From Endozoicomonas sp. OPT23 (lineage in GTDB: Bacteria; Pseudomonadota; Gammaproteobacteria; Pseudomonadales; Endozoicomonadaceae), in NCBI RefSeq assembly GCF_009653635.1, contig NZ_PPFD01000003.1:372001-436000 (forward strand): DNA of 64,000 bases, in the 5' to 3' direction. Positions 8,821 through 17,465 of this stretch are shown here, piece after piece. The translations under genes and the position numbers were made by a program. Numbering within the stretch: position 1 is the first letter of the stretch; each line of letters starts with the position of its first letter. Under the pieces are notes generated by a model. It saw only the letters and a program-made list of their open reading frames with translations. It searched no databases and had not been told where the DNA came from.

Positions 8821-10377
8821 TTATTTGGGATAACCAGTGATTTCCCGAATCGATTTATAGAGAGGTTTCATGCGACGGTACATTTTCAGGTACACCTCAC
8901 GATAGAGCCGATTGTAGAGGTCAACTGTTTCCGTATCAGGCACAAAAACGTCACCTTCATGGGTCATTGCCGCTATTGCAGAGGCATAATCTGAATAGAT
9001 GCCCAGACCCACAGCACAATTGATAGCAGCTCCAAGGCCGGATGTTTCAAAGGTATGTGGCCTTTCAGCAGGCATTCCGAAGATGTCTGCAGTCAACTGC
9101 ATCGCTGCATCACTCTGTGAACCACCGCCAGATACTCTCAGTCGTGTGATTTTCTGACGACTTCGCTTTTCTATTTTCTCTTTGCCCCATCGAAGCTCAT
9201 AGGCAAGACCTTCCAGAATGGCTCGATAAACGTGAGCTCGTTTATGAACATCACCAAAACCAATAAATGAACCTTTACCCTCTGGCCCTGGCTGTTTAAT
9301 ACCTGGAGACCAGTACGGTTGCATCATCAAACCCATCGAACCGGCAGGAACCTGATTTAACAGATCATCAAACAAAAATTCGGGTTCAACGCCCATTTCC
9401 TTGGCTACTCTCTGCTCATAATGAGCAAACTCTTCCTTAAACCAACTCACCATCCAGAAGCCACGATAAACCATAACTTCTGTGTTGTAGTGTTCAGGCA
9501 AAGCTGCTGTGTAGGCCGGAGAAAGAAACTCAGGCTCAATATACTTTGGCGTAGTGATATTGATGGTGGCAGTGGTGCCAAAACTGAGGCTGCATACGTG
9601 AGGCTCAATAGCTCCTGCACCTAACACTTCACAGGCTTTATCAGAAGCTGCAGCAATGAGAGGTAACCCTTCTGGCAAACCTGTCAGCTCTGATGCCAGC
9701 GCAGAGATTTCACCCAACGTTTCACCGGGCTGAACAAGTTCAGGCAGCATCTCTCTTGTGACTGAGAGCAGTAACCATTTGATGTCGTATTTTTTCGCCC
9801 ACTGATGACGCTTATAGTCATAGGGCAGGTAGCCAACAATAGATCCGGCAGAGTCTTTCAATTCACCTGTCAGCTGGTAGGTCAAAAAACCGGAAAGGTT
9901 TACAAAGTGTTTTGTCTGCTGCCAGACCTCCGGCTGATGTTTTGCCTGCCAGTTATCCCGAGACTTTGCTCGCAGTTCCTTGATGATAGGGCCAGCTACA
10001 GGTGTCTTTTCCAGCAAGCCTAAAAGGCCTTTCTCATTTTCACTTTCAAAACGACGCTGATCCATCCAGATAATGGCTGGGCGCAATGGTTTCTTATTTT
10101 CATCCAGATTGATCATGGTGTAACGCTGAGTGGTCAGGGATACTCCGGCTATCTGTTCAGGTTGAACCTTGCCAGACTGCCACAGTTGTTTGAATGCTTC
10201 CTGCAATGATTGCCAGTAGTAATCTGCATCCTGCTCAGCCCAGCCTGGTTCATCCGAATAATACGCTTCCAGATCAATCTTAACCTTGGCTACTTCCTGC
10301 CCTTTAAAGTCAAAGGCAATAACACGAACGCTCTGTGTTCCATTATCAATGGCCAACAAATAGGACTTCTGACTCAT
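8821..10377 (-). CDS. FGGY-family carbohydrate/polyol kinase
   Basis: 518 residues. The first ATPase-fold domain opens with AIDNGTQSVRV (D11, G13, T14); WAEQDADYYW, GVSLTTQRYTMI and IWMDQRR follow, and the second domain has LSFGTTATINI and RVSGGGSQSDAAMQ, the FGGY signature region. This group phosphorylates polyols and sugars such as glycerol, xylulose, ribulose or erythritol; the substrate cannot be read from sequence. It is not closely GlpK-like. A strong ribosome binding site (AAAGG) precedes the ATG at 10377. It is the third gene of a unit with the GlpD-like and AGPS-like flavoproteins, so its product is probably a substrate of one of them. That link is inference. Confidence 0.9.
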   Translation of the reverse strand: MSQKSYLLAIDNGTQSVRVIAFDFKGQEVAKVKIDLEAYYSDEPGWAEQDADYYWQSLQEAFKQLWQSGKVQPEQIAGVSLTTQRYTMINLDENKKPLRPAIIWMDQRRFESENEKGLLGLLEKTPVAGPIIKELRAKSRDNWQAKHQPEVWQQTKHFVNLSGFLTYQLTGELKDSAGSIVGYLPYDYKRHQWAKKYDIKWLLLSVTREMLPELVQPGETLGEISALASELTGLPEGLPLIAAASDKACEVLGAGAIEPHVCSLSFGTTATINITTPKYIEPEFLSPAYTAALPEHYNTEVMVYRGFWMVSWFKEEFAHYEQRVAKEMGVEPEFLFDDLLNQVPAGSMGLMMQPYWSPGIKQPGPEGKGSFIGFGDVHKRAHVYRAILEGLAYELRWGKEKIEKRSRQKITRLRVSGGGSQSDAAMQLTADIFGMPAERPHTFETSGLGAAINCAVGLGIYSDYASAIAAMTHEGDVFVPDTETVDLYNRLYREVYLKMYRRMKPLYKSIREITGYPK

Positions 10378-10426
10378 TAGCCTTTCCTGTTTTTATTTTC
10401 TCTGGAAACCAGTCTGTCCTGGCTTT

Positions 10427-12052
10427 TTATTGTTCTGTTTGCTTACGACTCTTTCCGGCCGGAAGACTGTAATAGGTCTGCCAGATTGTCTGATAACGCC
10501 CTTTTTCTTCAAGCCATTTAGCCTGACTCCAGCCTGCATTTCGACAACAGATTTCTTTTATCCGATTTTCAAATATCAATCCACCGTCTTTCACCAACAG
10601 ACCAATTCGAGTCCGACGCAACAACAAATCATCGAGATGAAGAACGGCTTCCTGAGCTGCTGCCCAACGAAGCTCAAGCCAGAGGGTTCGGGTGCCAGGT
10701 ACGCACTCAAGGTCACTTTCTTCAGCCAGCTCCAGCATCGATTTTAAATCAGGTCCATAGTGCCCCTGTAACCGTCGAACCAGATAATCAGGAAGGCTGT
10801 TATTAAGCAAAGAAGTAGAAGAACTGGCTTCTGTAAAAATACGCTCACCACTGTCTTCAAATTGAGGACCATTTAAATACTTTCCAGCTTTATTCAGCAC
10901 ATCCAGAGCAATCAGACGAAACGTAGTCAGTTTGCCACCACTGACACTGACCAGCCCTTTATCATCCCAGATACTGTGTGTCCGTTTCTCACGGGATGGA
11001 TCCAACTTACCGCTGGATATCAACGGCCTTACTCCAGCCCAGGTTGATATCACATCCTTTTCACTGAGCTTGATCGAGGGAAAGAGAAATTCAGGAACCT
11101 TCAATAGATAATTAAACTCAGCCTCGGAAATACTTATTTCCTGATCACCCAGCGTTTTCTGGTCAAGGTCAGTGGTACCGATAACTGTGCGCCCTTCCCA
11201 GGGGAATATAAAGACCGGACGTTTATTTTCAGGATGAACAACAGTGTAGGACTGAGCTACTGGCAAACGCCAAGCTGGCAGAACTATATGGCTACCTCTG
11301 GCCGGGCGAACAGTGTTGCCCTGGTCAGATTTATCTCGCAGCTCATCAACCCATGCGCCTGTAGCATTGATCACTACTTTTGCATTGGCCGTAAACTGTC
11401 TGCCCGTCTCCCGGTCTTCCAGAATACAACCACTGACAGCTTCATCATTTCTAAGCAGTGTTTTGGCAGATACATAATTTACTATATCTGCACCTTCATT
11501 CTGAGCTTCACGTAATACTCGCATTACCAGCCGAGAATCGTCTGTAATGGCATCAGCAAACTGGGTTGAGCCTGTCAGGTTTTGTTTGTTAATAAGCGGC
11601 GTCAGGTACTCGGTTTCTGAAATTGAATGGCGCTTGCGATACTTCTTACCGGCAAAACTGTCATAAACACTGAGCAAACCATTGAATACTTTTGGTCCGG
11701 GAAACTGCTTTTTATAGTGGCTCATCATAAAGCCAAGGGGGTCTACCAAACCCGGTGCTTCTGCCAGCAGCTTTTCTCTTTCACGGACTGAATGAAGTGT
11801 GGTTTTTATATCACCGGCTGCGATGTATCTAAGGCCACCATGAACCATCTTGGAAGACCGGCTGGAAGTACCCCATGCAAAGTCCTGCCGTTCAACTAGC
11901 AAGATCTTCAGCCCTTTTCGAACAGCTTCACGGGCAATGCCTGCACCGGTTATACCACCACCGACAACGATCACGTCCCAACAATCGACACAGTGCTCAA
12001 GCCTGTTCAGCAGCTCCTGACGTTTACCCGCCTGCCAGTCTTCCGAGCTCAT
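10427..12052 (-). CDS. FAD-dependent glycerol-3-phosphate dehydrogenase-like protein (GlpD family)
   Basis: 541 residues. The Rossmann motif VVGGGITGAGIARE (31-42) and the family signature TSSRSSKMVHGGLRYIAAG place it with the aerobic, membrane-associated GlpD enzymes that oxidise sn-glycerol 3-phosphate to dihydroxyacetone phosphate and pass electrons to quinone. VIGTTDLDQ, WAGVRPLI and SVSGGKLTTFR are further conserved blocks, followed by a C-terminal helical domain. Its ATG overlaps the TGA of the upstream flavoprotein (TGATG at 12050-12054), indicating coupled translation. The cluster context suggests a specialised polyol- or ether-phosphate substrate rather than routine glycerol use, which is inference. 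Confidence 0.9.
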   Translation of the reverse strand: MSSEDWQAGKRQELLNRLEHCVDCWDVIVVGGGITGAGIAREAVRKGLKILLVERQDFAWGTSSRSSKMVHGGLRYIAAGDIKTTLHSVREREKLLAEAPGLVDPLGFMMSHYKKQFPGPKVFNGLLSVYDSFAGKKYRKRHSISETEYLTPLINKQNLTGSTQFADAITDDSRLVMRVLREAQNEGADIVNYVSAKTLLRNDEAVSGCILEDRETGRQFTANAKVVINATGAWVDELRDKSDQGNTVRPARGSHIVLPAWRLPVAQSYTVVHPENKRPVFIFPWEGRTVIGTTDLDQKTLGDQEISISEAEFNYLLKVPEFLFPSIKLSEKDVISTWAGVRPLISSGKLDPSREKRTHSIWDDKGLVSVSGGKLTTFRLIALDVLNKAGKYLNGPQFEDSGERIFTEASSSTSLLNNSLPDYLVRRLQGHYGPDLKSMLELAEESDLECVPGTRTLWLELRWAAAQEAVLHLDDLLLRRTRIGLLVKDGGLIFENRIKEICCRNAGWSQAKWLEEKGRYQTIWQTYYSLPAGKSRKQTEQ

Positions 12053-13665
12053 CAGTTCTCTTCCTTTGGCAGAAGCGTTCCCGGATTCATTCGCTTATCT
12101 GGATCGAACTTACTCAACATGGTTTCGATCAACTCCATACCCAGCTTGCCTTTTTCAGCCTTCAGGTAAGGTGCATGATCCTTGCCGACACCGTGCTGGT
12201 GAGAGATTGTTGCCCTGGCATTAGCAATAATGGAGGAAGCAGCCAGCTTCAGCTTTTTCCAGCACTGCAGGGTCTGCTCATAGGAATCAGCACAACGGAA
12301 GAAATACGTCGTGTAGATACTGCAACCCTGACCATAGAGGTGTGACAGGTGAGTGAAGACCATCACTTCCTCACCTTCATCCTTCAAAGCTGTGCGGAGG
12401 GACTCTTCAATATCCACCATTAACTGGTCAACATTCTCCCAGTCTGTAGAGGTTTCCAGCGTATCGATGGCAATACCTTCCTGCCAGCAGGACTCTCGCA
12501 GGTAAGGAAAACGGAAGCGACCTTCGGCCCAGATTTCACCCATGATATTGGCGATAAAACCGCCGATACCACCGTGCTGACCCAGAGTGTTGCGAATCTG
12601 TTTCAGTGATGCCTTGTTTTGCAATTTGGTTCCGGTAACTCCAAAGGTCAGCATACAGCGACCTTCTTTAAGGCCTCTAAACTTTAGAAAAGCATCCAGA
12701 GTCTTATACTGTTTCTCTTTAGTACCAAGGTGAAGGTGCGCATTGGTTTCATTGGCATTACTAACCCGCATCATCGACATGGGCACTTTAAGTTGTACCA
12801 GCTCTTTAACCGCAGTTTTGGCCTTTTCCCAGTCCGGCATAAAGTAGACGAAGAACTTCTCTTCCTCTGGCATACGGCTGACTCGCACCTGAACTTCAGT
12901 AAAGATACCCAGCCTGCCTTCCGTACCCATGGCAATTTCACGAACATCAGGTCCAGCAGAAGAAGCAGGAATAGATGGAATATCAAGCGAACCTTTTAGT
13001 GTTTCCAGACGACCGCCGGCAAACATCTGCTCAATACGACCGTATCTTAATGATTGCTGACCGCTCGACCTAGATGCAATCCAGCCCCCAACTGTCGACA
13101 GTTCCCACGACTGCGGATAATGTCCAAGGGTATAACCTTTGGCTCGTAGCTGAGATTCAACCTGAGGACCAGGCGTACCCGCACCAAAGGTGGCAACCTG
13201 ACTTTCCGGGTTGATATCCAGCAGTTGATTCATTCGTCCCATATCAATGGTTAGAATCGGTCGCTGACTGACATCCGGCGTAATATGCCCGGCTACGGAA
13301 GTGCCGCCACCATAGGGAATAACGTCAATATCATGTTTTTCTGCAAGGTCGAGCAGCTCCCGCACCTGACTGCTGGATTCCGGAAAGGCAACGCCATCAG
13401 GAAATATTTTGAAGTCACCGCTGCGCATAGCCAGCCAATCGGGAAAGCTCTGGCCTCTGGCGTGCCTTACCCGATCTTCAGCGTTTACTGATATAAGGCT
13501 GTGTTCAGGTAGCCTGCTCTCAGGTACAGAATCAATGACTGATTCCAGAGAGGCATCGGGTAGAGTCTTTGGTGTGCCAATAATAGAATGAATCAGTTGA
13601 CGGCCATGGCCTGATACTTCCTTGATGTAATCCTCATCACCCCAGCCATTCCAGCGACGCCCCAT
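12052..13665 (-). CDS. FAD-linked oxidase related to alkyl-dihydroxyacetonephosphate synthase
   Basis: 537 residues from the ATG at 13665, chosen for its AAAGGTG ribosome binding site and because MGRRWNGWG corresponds to the RWNGWG start of the AGPS domain. The VAO/PCMH FAD fold is seen in IPYGGGTSVAGH (116-127), LSTVGGWIASRSSGQQ and MGTEGRLGIFTE. The C-terminal part keeps the tyrosine corresponding to the AGPS catalytic tyrosine (Y451 in CSIYTTYFF) and an active-site loop SHQHGVGK (488-495), where the eukaryotic enzyme has SHHHG. AGPS makes the ether bond of ether lipids; bacterial homologues are mostly uncharacterised. First gene of the cluster, transcribed away from the AraC gene. Confidence 0.85.
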   Translation of the reverse strand: MGRRWNGWGDEDYIKEVSGHGRQLIHSIIGTPKTLPDASLESVIDSVPESRLPEHSLISVNAEDRVRHARGQSFPDWLAMRSGDFKIFPDGVAFPESSSQVRELLDLAEKHDIDVIPYGGGTSVAGHITPDVSQRPILTIDMGRMNQLLDINPESQVATFGAGTPGPQVESQLRAKGYTLGHYPQSWELSTVGGWIASRSSGQQSLRYGRIEQMFAGGRLETLKGSLDIPSIPASSAGPDVREIAMGTEGRLGIFTEVQVRVSRMPEEEKFFVYFMPDWEKAKTAVKELVQLKVPMSMMRVSNANETNAHLHLGTKEKQYKTLDAFLKFRGLKEGRCMLTFGVTGTKLQNKASLKQIRNTLGQHGGIGGFIANIMGEIWAEGRFRFPYLRESCWQEGIAIDTLETSTDWENVDQLMVDIEESLRTALKDEGEEVMVFTHLSHLYGQGCSIYTTYFFRCADSYEQTLQCWKKLKLAASSIIANARATISHQHGVGKDHAPYLKAEKGKLGMELIETMLSKFDPDKRMNPGTLLPKEEN

Positions 13666-13736
13666 GATTTCACCTTTATTTTTCTTGTTTATAGTTACAG
13701 CGTTACTTTTATATAGCTGCAACCTTAGTATGATGA

Positions 13737-13755
13737 ACTGACAAAAATAGTCAGT
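13737..13755. promoter_or_regulatory. Dyad ACTGAC-N7-GTCAGT between divergent genes
   Basis: A perfect 6-bp inverted repeat with a 7-bp AT-rich centre lies in the ~110-bp gap between the AGPS-like gene and the AraC regulator. Position and symmetry suit an operator for the divergent pair. AraC proteins often bind direct repeats instead, so the assignment is weak. It also argues against the GTG at 13754 as the AraC start. Confidence 0.35.
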
Positions 13756-13774
13756 GACACTTCAGGACAACCCA

Positions 13775-14827
13775 TTGGTAAATAAAGACAAACCTGACAG
13801 TCTCACCAAGCTCGGGACTGCTTCATCAGCGGCTGTGCGTCAGTACCTTCAGGCTGCGTTGGACTATGGCATCGACAGCTCAACCGCCTTACAAGCATGC
13901 GATATTGACCCGGGTGTACTGGATAACTCGGTGCCACGTATTTCTGGCAATCAGTTCCAGTCATTGATTCACTGGCTGGTACTGCAAGTCGACGATGATT
14001 GTTTTGGTCTGAAGTCAGCTAACTATGTAGAGCCTGGCTCTTACAGCCTGCTTGGCTATATGGCAATGAGCTGTCGTACGCTGGAAGAAGTGCTTAATAA
14101 AGTTCCTGAATACGAAGCCATTGTCGGGGATATGGGAACTACCTTTTTCGAGCAAAATAGTGATCAGCACATTATGAGCTGGCACTGCCTGTATCCAGAT
14201 TCTGTCGTTCGTCCTCATATGATCAGCAATGTTCTGGGTTCCTGGCTGAATTTTTCCAGAAGGCTGGCAGACTTAAGAAATGCCAGACCGGAGCAGGTTC
14301 TGCTGGAGTTTGATTGTTCCAGCCAAAATACAAGAAACCATTACGAGCAAGTTTTTGAAGCTCCGGTAGTCTTCAATGCGGGTAAAAATTCCCTGATATT
14401 CTCCAGCAGTGTTCTGAACACTCCACTGCATCAACCTGACCCTCAATTGACAGCAGCCCTTGAGCAACAGGCTATTGCGCTTTTAAAACAGGTTCAGGAT
14501 AACCCCATCATCAATCAGGTCAGAAAAGTGCTGACAAACATGATTACTGAGGGTTTGCCAAGACGTGAAAGAGTGGCCGAGCAGCTAGGCATTACCGAAA
14601 GAACCCTGCAAAGAAGGCTTCATGATGCTGGCTCCGGTTATCAGCAACTATTGGATGAACTGAGACTGGACACTGCCAAACGCTGGCTGACCAGTGACAG
14701 TCTCTCTATCAACGAAATAGCCAGCCGCTTGGGTTTTAGCGAAGCTGCGTCCTTTCATCGCCGTTTCAAGTGCTGGACTGGCATAACACCAGGGGAATTT
14801 CGCAGCTCTTTTGTCAGCTCGGATTGA
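13775..14827 (+). CDS. AraC-family transcriptional regulator
   Basis: About 350 residues. The N-terminal ~200 residues resemble the arabinose-binding-like domain of the OruR/ArgR-type AraC group (YSLLGYMAMSCRTLEEVL and similar), and the C-terminus carries two helix-turn-helix units (RVAEQLGITERTLQRRLHDAG and IAERLGFSE-like IASRLGFSEAASFHRRF, ending WTGITPGEFR). I favour the TTG at 13775 with AGGA 7 nt upstream; a GTG at 13754 is in frame but lacks a ribosome binding site. It is divergent from the AGPS-like/GlpD/FGGY cluster and is its likely regulator. Confidence 0.88.
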   Translation: MVNKDKPDSLTKLGTASSAAVRQYLQAALDYGIDSSTALQACDIDPGVLDNSVPRISGNQFQSLIHWLVLQVDDDCFGLKSANYVEPGSYSLLGYMAMSCRTLEEVLNKVPEYEAIVGDMGTTFFEQNSDQHIMSWHCLYPDSVVRPHMISNVLGSWLNFSRRLADLRNARPEQVLLEFDCSSQNTRNHYEQVFEAPVVFNAGKNSLIFSSSVLNTPLHQPDPQLTAALEQQAIALLKQVQDNPIINQVRKVLTNMITEGLPRRERVAEQLGITERTLQRRLHDAGSGYQQLLDELRLDTAKRWLTSDSLSINEIASRLGFSEAASFHRRFKCWTGITPGEFRSSFVSSD

Positions 14828-14883
14828 CAGGTTGCAGTGATCCGTTAAAGTTGCCGGTTATAGATCTAATAATGGAGCAGAAC

Positions 14884-15621
14884 ATGTCAGTCTTGAGAGT
14901 TGTGGTTAACGGTGCCAAGGGCAAAATGGGACAGACCGTTGTCGATTTTGTTAATAACCACAGCAAACTGGAACTGGCCGCTGCTGTCGACATGGGTGAT
15001 GATCTCGGCAAAGAGGTAAAGGACAACGCTGCTGATATCGTTGTTGACTTCACCCGCCCTGAAATCCGTATGGAAACGGTTCGTCAGACACTGTTCTCCG
15101 GCGCTGCCGCTGTGGTTGGTACAACCGGCTTTACGCCTGAAGACCTTGAAACCATCAAGGGCTGGGTTAAGGAAACCGGTAAGGGTTGCTTTATCGCCCC
15201 TAACTTTATCGTCGGCAATGTGCTGATGCAGCAGTTTGCCAAACAGGCTGCACGCTATTACGAATACGCTGAAATCATTGAATACCACCACGAGCAGAAA
15301 GTGGACTTCCCTTCAGGTACGGCTGTAAAAACGGCAGAACTGATGGCCGAAGAGCGTGAGAAGTTCAATGTTGGCACTAATGACCAGGTTGCTAACATCG
15401 AAGGCTCCCGTGGTGGAGACCATAAAGGCATCAAACTTCACGCCGTACGTATGCCAGGCTTTGTTGCCTCTCAGGAAGTGATTCTGGGTGGCCACGGCCA
15501 GTATATGACGATCCGTCATGACTCCATTGAGCGCACCAGCTATATGCCGGGCATTCTAATGGCCAGCGAGTATATTGCTGATAAAGCTGAGCTGGTTTAT
15601 GGATTAGAGAATATTCTCTAA
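14884..15621 (+). CDS. dapB: 4-hydroxy-tetrahydrodipicolinate reductase, short atypical form
   Basis: 245 residues from the ATG at 14884 (GGAG 7 nt upstream). Reduces hydroxy-tetrahydrodipicolinate with NAD(P)H in the diaminopimelate/lysine pathway. The nucleotide loop VNGAKGKMGQTV, GTTGFTPED, IAPNFIVGNVLMQQFA, the active-site EYHHEQKVDFPSGTA and GGHGQYMTIRHDS are all present. It is ~25 residues shorter than E. coli DapB, and the substrate motif reads DFPSGTA rather than DAPSGTA. The pattern resembles DapB of cyanobacteria, Thermus and Gram-positives more than that of enterics. It is not next to carA or dnaJ, the usual gammaproteobacterial location, so it may be a second or acquired copy (inference). 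Confidence 0.87.
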   Translation: MSVLRVVVNGAKGKMGQTVVDFVNNHSKLELAAAVDMGDDLGKEVKDNAADIVVDFTRPEIRMETVRQTLFSGAAAVVGTTGFTPEDLETIKGWVKETGKGCFIAPNFIVGNVLMQQFAKQAARYYEYAEIIEYHHEQKVDFPSGTAVKTAELMAEEREKFNVGTNDQVANIEGSRGGDHKGIKLHAVRMPGFVASQEVILGGHGQYMTIRHDSIERTSYMPGILMASEYIADKAELVYGLENIL

Positions 15622-15642
15622 CCGTTGAGTTTGTCAGCAGGA

Positions 15643-15726
15643 ATCAGGTTGTTTTTTCCGCTCAACTGACCATCCATGGTCAGATTCGCTAGCAGGCCTT
15701 CCTGGCCTTTGAAAAAACAACCTGAT
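15643..15726. repeat. 84-bp inverted repeat with two internal hairpins (cloverleaf-like)
   Basis: A perfect 16-bp outer inverted repeat (15643-15658 with 15711-15726, arms ATCAGGTTGTTTTTTC and its complement) encloses two further hairpins: TGACCA/TGGTCA around 15666-15681 and AGGCC/GGCCT around 15693-15707. The whole could fold as a three-way junction in RNA or as a cruciform in DNA. It lies between dapB and phoH. It is not followed by a T-run, so a simple Rho-independent terminator is unlikely. Possible identities are a REP/MITE-type element, a structured RNA, or a processing site. Confidence 0.75.
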
Positions 15727-15912
15727 CCCTCGCTCTCCCAACACCATCGTTCTCATGTGAGGGTTTAACTTATTGTTAAAACTTTCCTAAACCTTGAGTA
15801 AACTCTGCCAGAACTGTGCTTTAAAGGCTTGCCAACCGCAGCAAACATGGCAAGATTGAAGACAGCGTATATTCTTAACATTATCGATTGCAGTAAGAGC
15901 TGAAATTACCAC

Positions 15913-16947
15913 TTGAACACCCAGACAGAAGCCCCACAGCAAGAAAGCCCTCAACAGGCTGTCTATAAAACCTGCCAGTTCTCCCTTGAACCTGAAGACC
16001 CCAGCCGTTTCGCAGAACTCTGTGGACAGTTTAATCAGCACCTCAAGCAGATTGAACAGCGCCTGTCTGTCGATGTTCGTCATCGTGGCAATCAGTTCAC
16101 CGTTAAGGGGCTTGATCGCAATGCTCTGGCAGCTACTGAAATCATCAAACGTCTGTACCGTGAAACCGGTCAGCTTGAGCCACTGACGCCTGATACTGTT
16201 CATCTTTATCTTCAGGAGTCTGCGGTTGAATGGGTGAACGAGCCTAAAAGTGACAAGCTGATCACTCTGCGTACCCGAAAAGGTACAATCACCCCTCGCG
16301 GTGAGAACCAGCAGAACTATATTCGTTCTGTAATGACCAACGATATCAATTTCGGTATTGGCCCTGCCGGTACCGGTAAAACCTATCTGGCGGTTGCTGC
16401 TGCGGTTCAGGCTCTGGAAGATGAAGAAATTCGTCGTATTCTGCTGGTACGACCAGCAGTAGAAGCTGGCGAGAAGCTGGGCTTCCTTCCTGGTGATCTG
16501 GCTCAAAAAATCGACCCTTATCTGCGCCCTCTTTACGATGCACTCTATGAGATGCTGGGCTTTGAGCGTGTCGACAAGCTGATCGAAAAGAATGTCATTG
16601 AAGTAGCACCACTGGCGTATATGCGTGGTCGTACACTGAACAACTCCTACATCATTCTTGATGAAGCCCAGAACACTACGGCAGAACAGATGAAAATGTT
16701 CCTGACCCGTATCGGTTTTGGCTCTACTGCGGTTATTACCGGTGACATCACTCAGGTCGATCTGCCTCGTAACACCAAGTCTGGCCTGGCTCATGCAATC
16801 GATGTACTGAAAGACGTCGATGGTATTGGTTTCACCTGGTTCAGTGCCAAAGACGTAGTTCGTCACCCTATCGTTCAGCGCATCGTTCAGGCGTATGACC
16901 GCTTTGATCGTGCCAACCAGAACAAAGACAAGGCTGGAGTTCAATAA
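15913..16947 (+). CDS. ybeZ: PhoH-family ATPase (YbeZ)
   Basis: 344 residues from a TTG start; no in-frame ATG exists before conserved sequence, and NTQTEAP then FSLEPEDPSRFAELCGQF fits relatives. Walker A is GPAGTGKT (150-157) and Walker B is ILDEAQN (D250, E251), typical of PhoH, an RNA-associated P-loop ATPase that works with the endoribonuclease YbeY in rRNA/RNA metabolism. The stop overlaps the ybeY start (TAATG), so translation is coupled. The upstream 190 bp after the inverted repeat must hold its promoter, since miaB is far away here. Confidence 0.94.
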   Translation: MNTQTEAPQQESPQQAVYKTCQFSLEPEDPSRFAELCGQFNQHLKQIEQRLSVDVRHRGNQFTVKGLDRNALAATEIIKRLYRETGQLEPLTPDTVHLYLQESAVEWVNEPKSDKLITLRTRKGTITPRGENQQNYIRSVMTNDINFGIGPAGTGKTYLAVAAAVQALEDEEIRRILLVRPAVEAGEKLGFLPGDLAQKIDPYLRPLYDALYEMLGFERVDKLIEKNVIEVAPLAYMRGRTLNNSYIILDEAQNTTAEQMKMFLTRIGFGSTAVITGDITQVDLPRNTKSGLAHAIDVLKDVDGIGFTWFSAKDVVRHPIVQRIVQAYDRFDRANQNKDKAGVQ

Positions 16948-17417
16948 TGACCGCACAGGTTCATGTTGATATTCAGGTAGCCAGTGATAGCAAGCAGCTA
17001 CCAGAGTCGTCTGATATTGAATGCTGGGCTGCCGCAGCTGTCGGCGGCAATCGTGATGAAGCAGAAGTCAGCCTGAGAATCGTTGACCTTGAAGAAGGTG
17101 CAGAGCTCAATTTCCAGTGGCGTCAGAAAGAAGGGCCGACTAATGTTCTGTCTTTTCCTTCTGACCTGCCGGAAGAACTTAATCTGCCGCTACTGGGCGA
17201 TCTGGTTATCTGTGCCCCGGTTGTTGAAAGAGAAGCGAAAGAACAGGGTAAAACCCTGACTTCTCACTGGGCACATATGATCGTACATGGCACACTGCAC
17301 CTGCAGGGATATGATCATATTCAGGACGATGAGGCTGAAGAGATGGAAGCACTGGAAACTTCCATCATGCAGACGCTGGGTTTTGACGACCCCTATCAGG
17401 TTCGTGAAGAAATTTAA
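16947..17417 (+). CDS. ybeY: Endoribonuclease YbeY
   Basis: 156 residues. Single-strand-specific zinc endoribonuclease acting in 16S rRNA 3'-end maturation and ribosome quality control. The zinc motif is intact: HMIVHGTLHLQGYDH contains HGTLHLxGYDH with three histidines. PTNVLSFPSDLP and LLGDLVICAPVV are conserved core strands. Start codon overlaps the phoH stop. Second gene of the phoH-ybeY-corC-lnt unit. Confidence 0.96.
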   Translation: MTAQVHVDIQVASDSKQLPESSDIECWAAAAVGGNRDEAEVSLRIVDLEEGAELNFQWRQKEGPTNVLSFPSDLPEELNLPLLGDLVICAPVVEREAKEQGKTLTSHWAHMIVHGTLHLQGYDHIQDDEAEEMEALETSIMQTLGFDDPYQVREEI

Positions 17418-17465
17418 TCACCATCAGGCAGGCTGGTTTCAGTCTGCCAATGAAAGACAAAGGTA

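Noticed and set aside
15643-15726. Integron attC site
   Set aside because: The arms lack the RYYYAAC/GTTRRRY core arrangement and no integrase or cassette array is near.
15787-16956. 389-codon reverse ORF opposite phoH
   Set aside because: It mirrors phoH codon for codon, has no recognisable domain, and phoH is certain with both Walker motifs.
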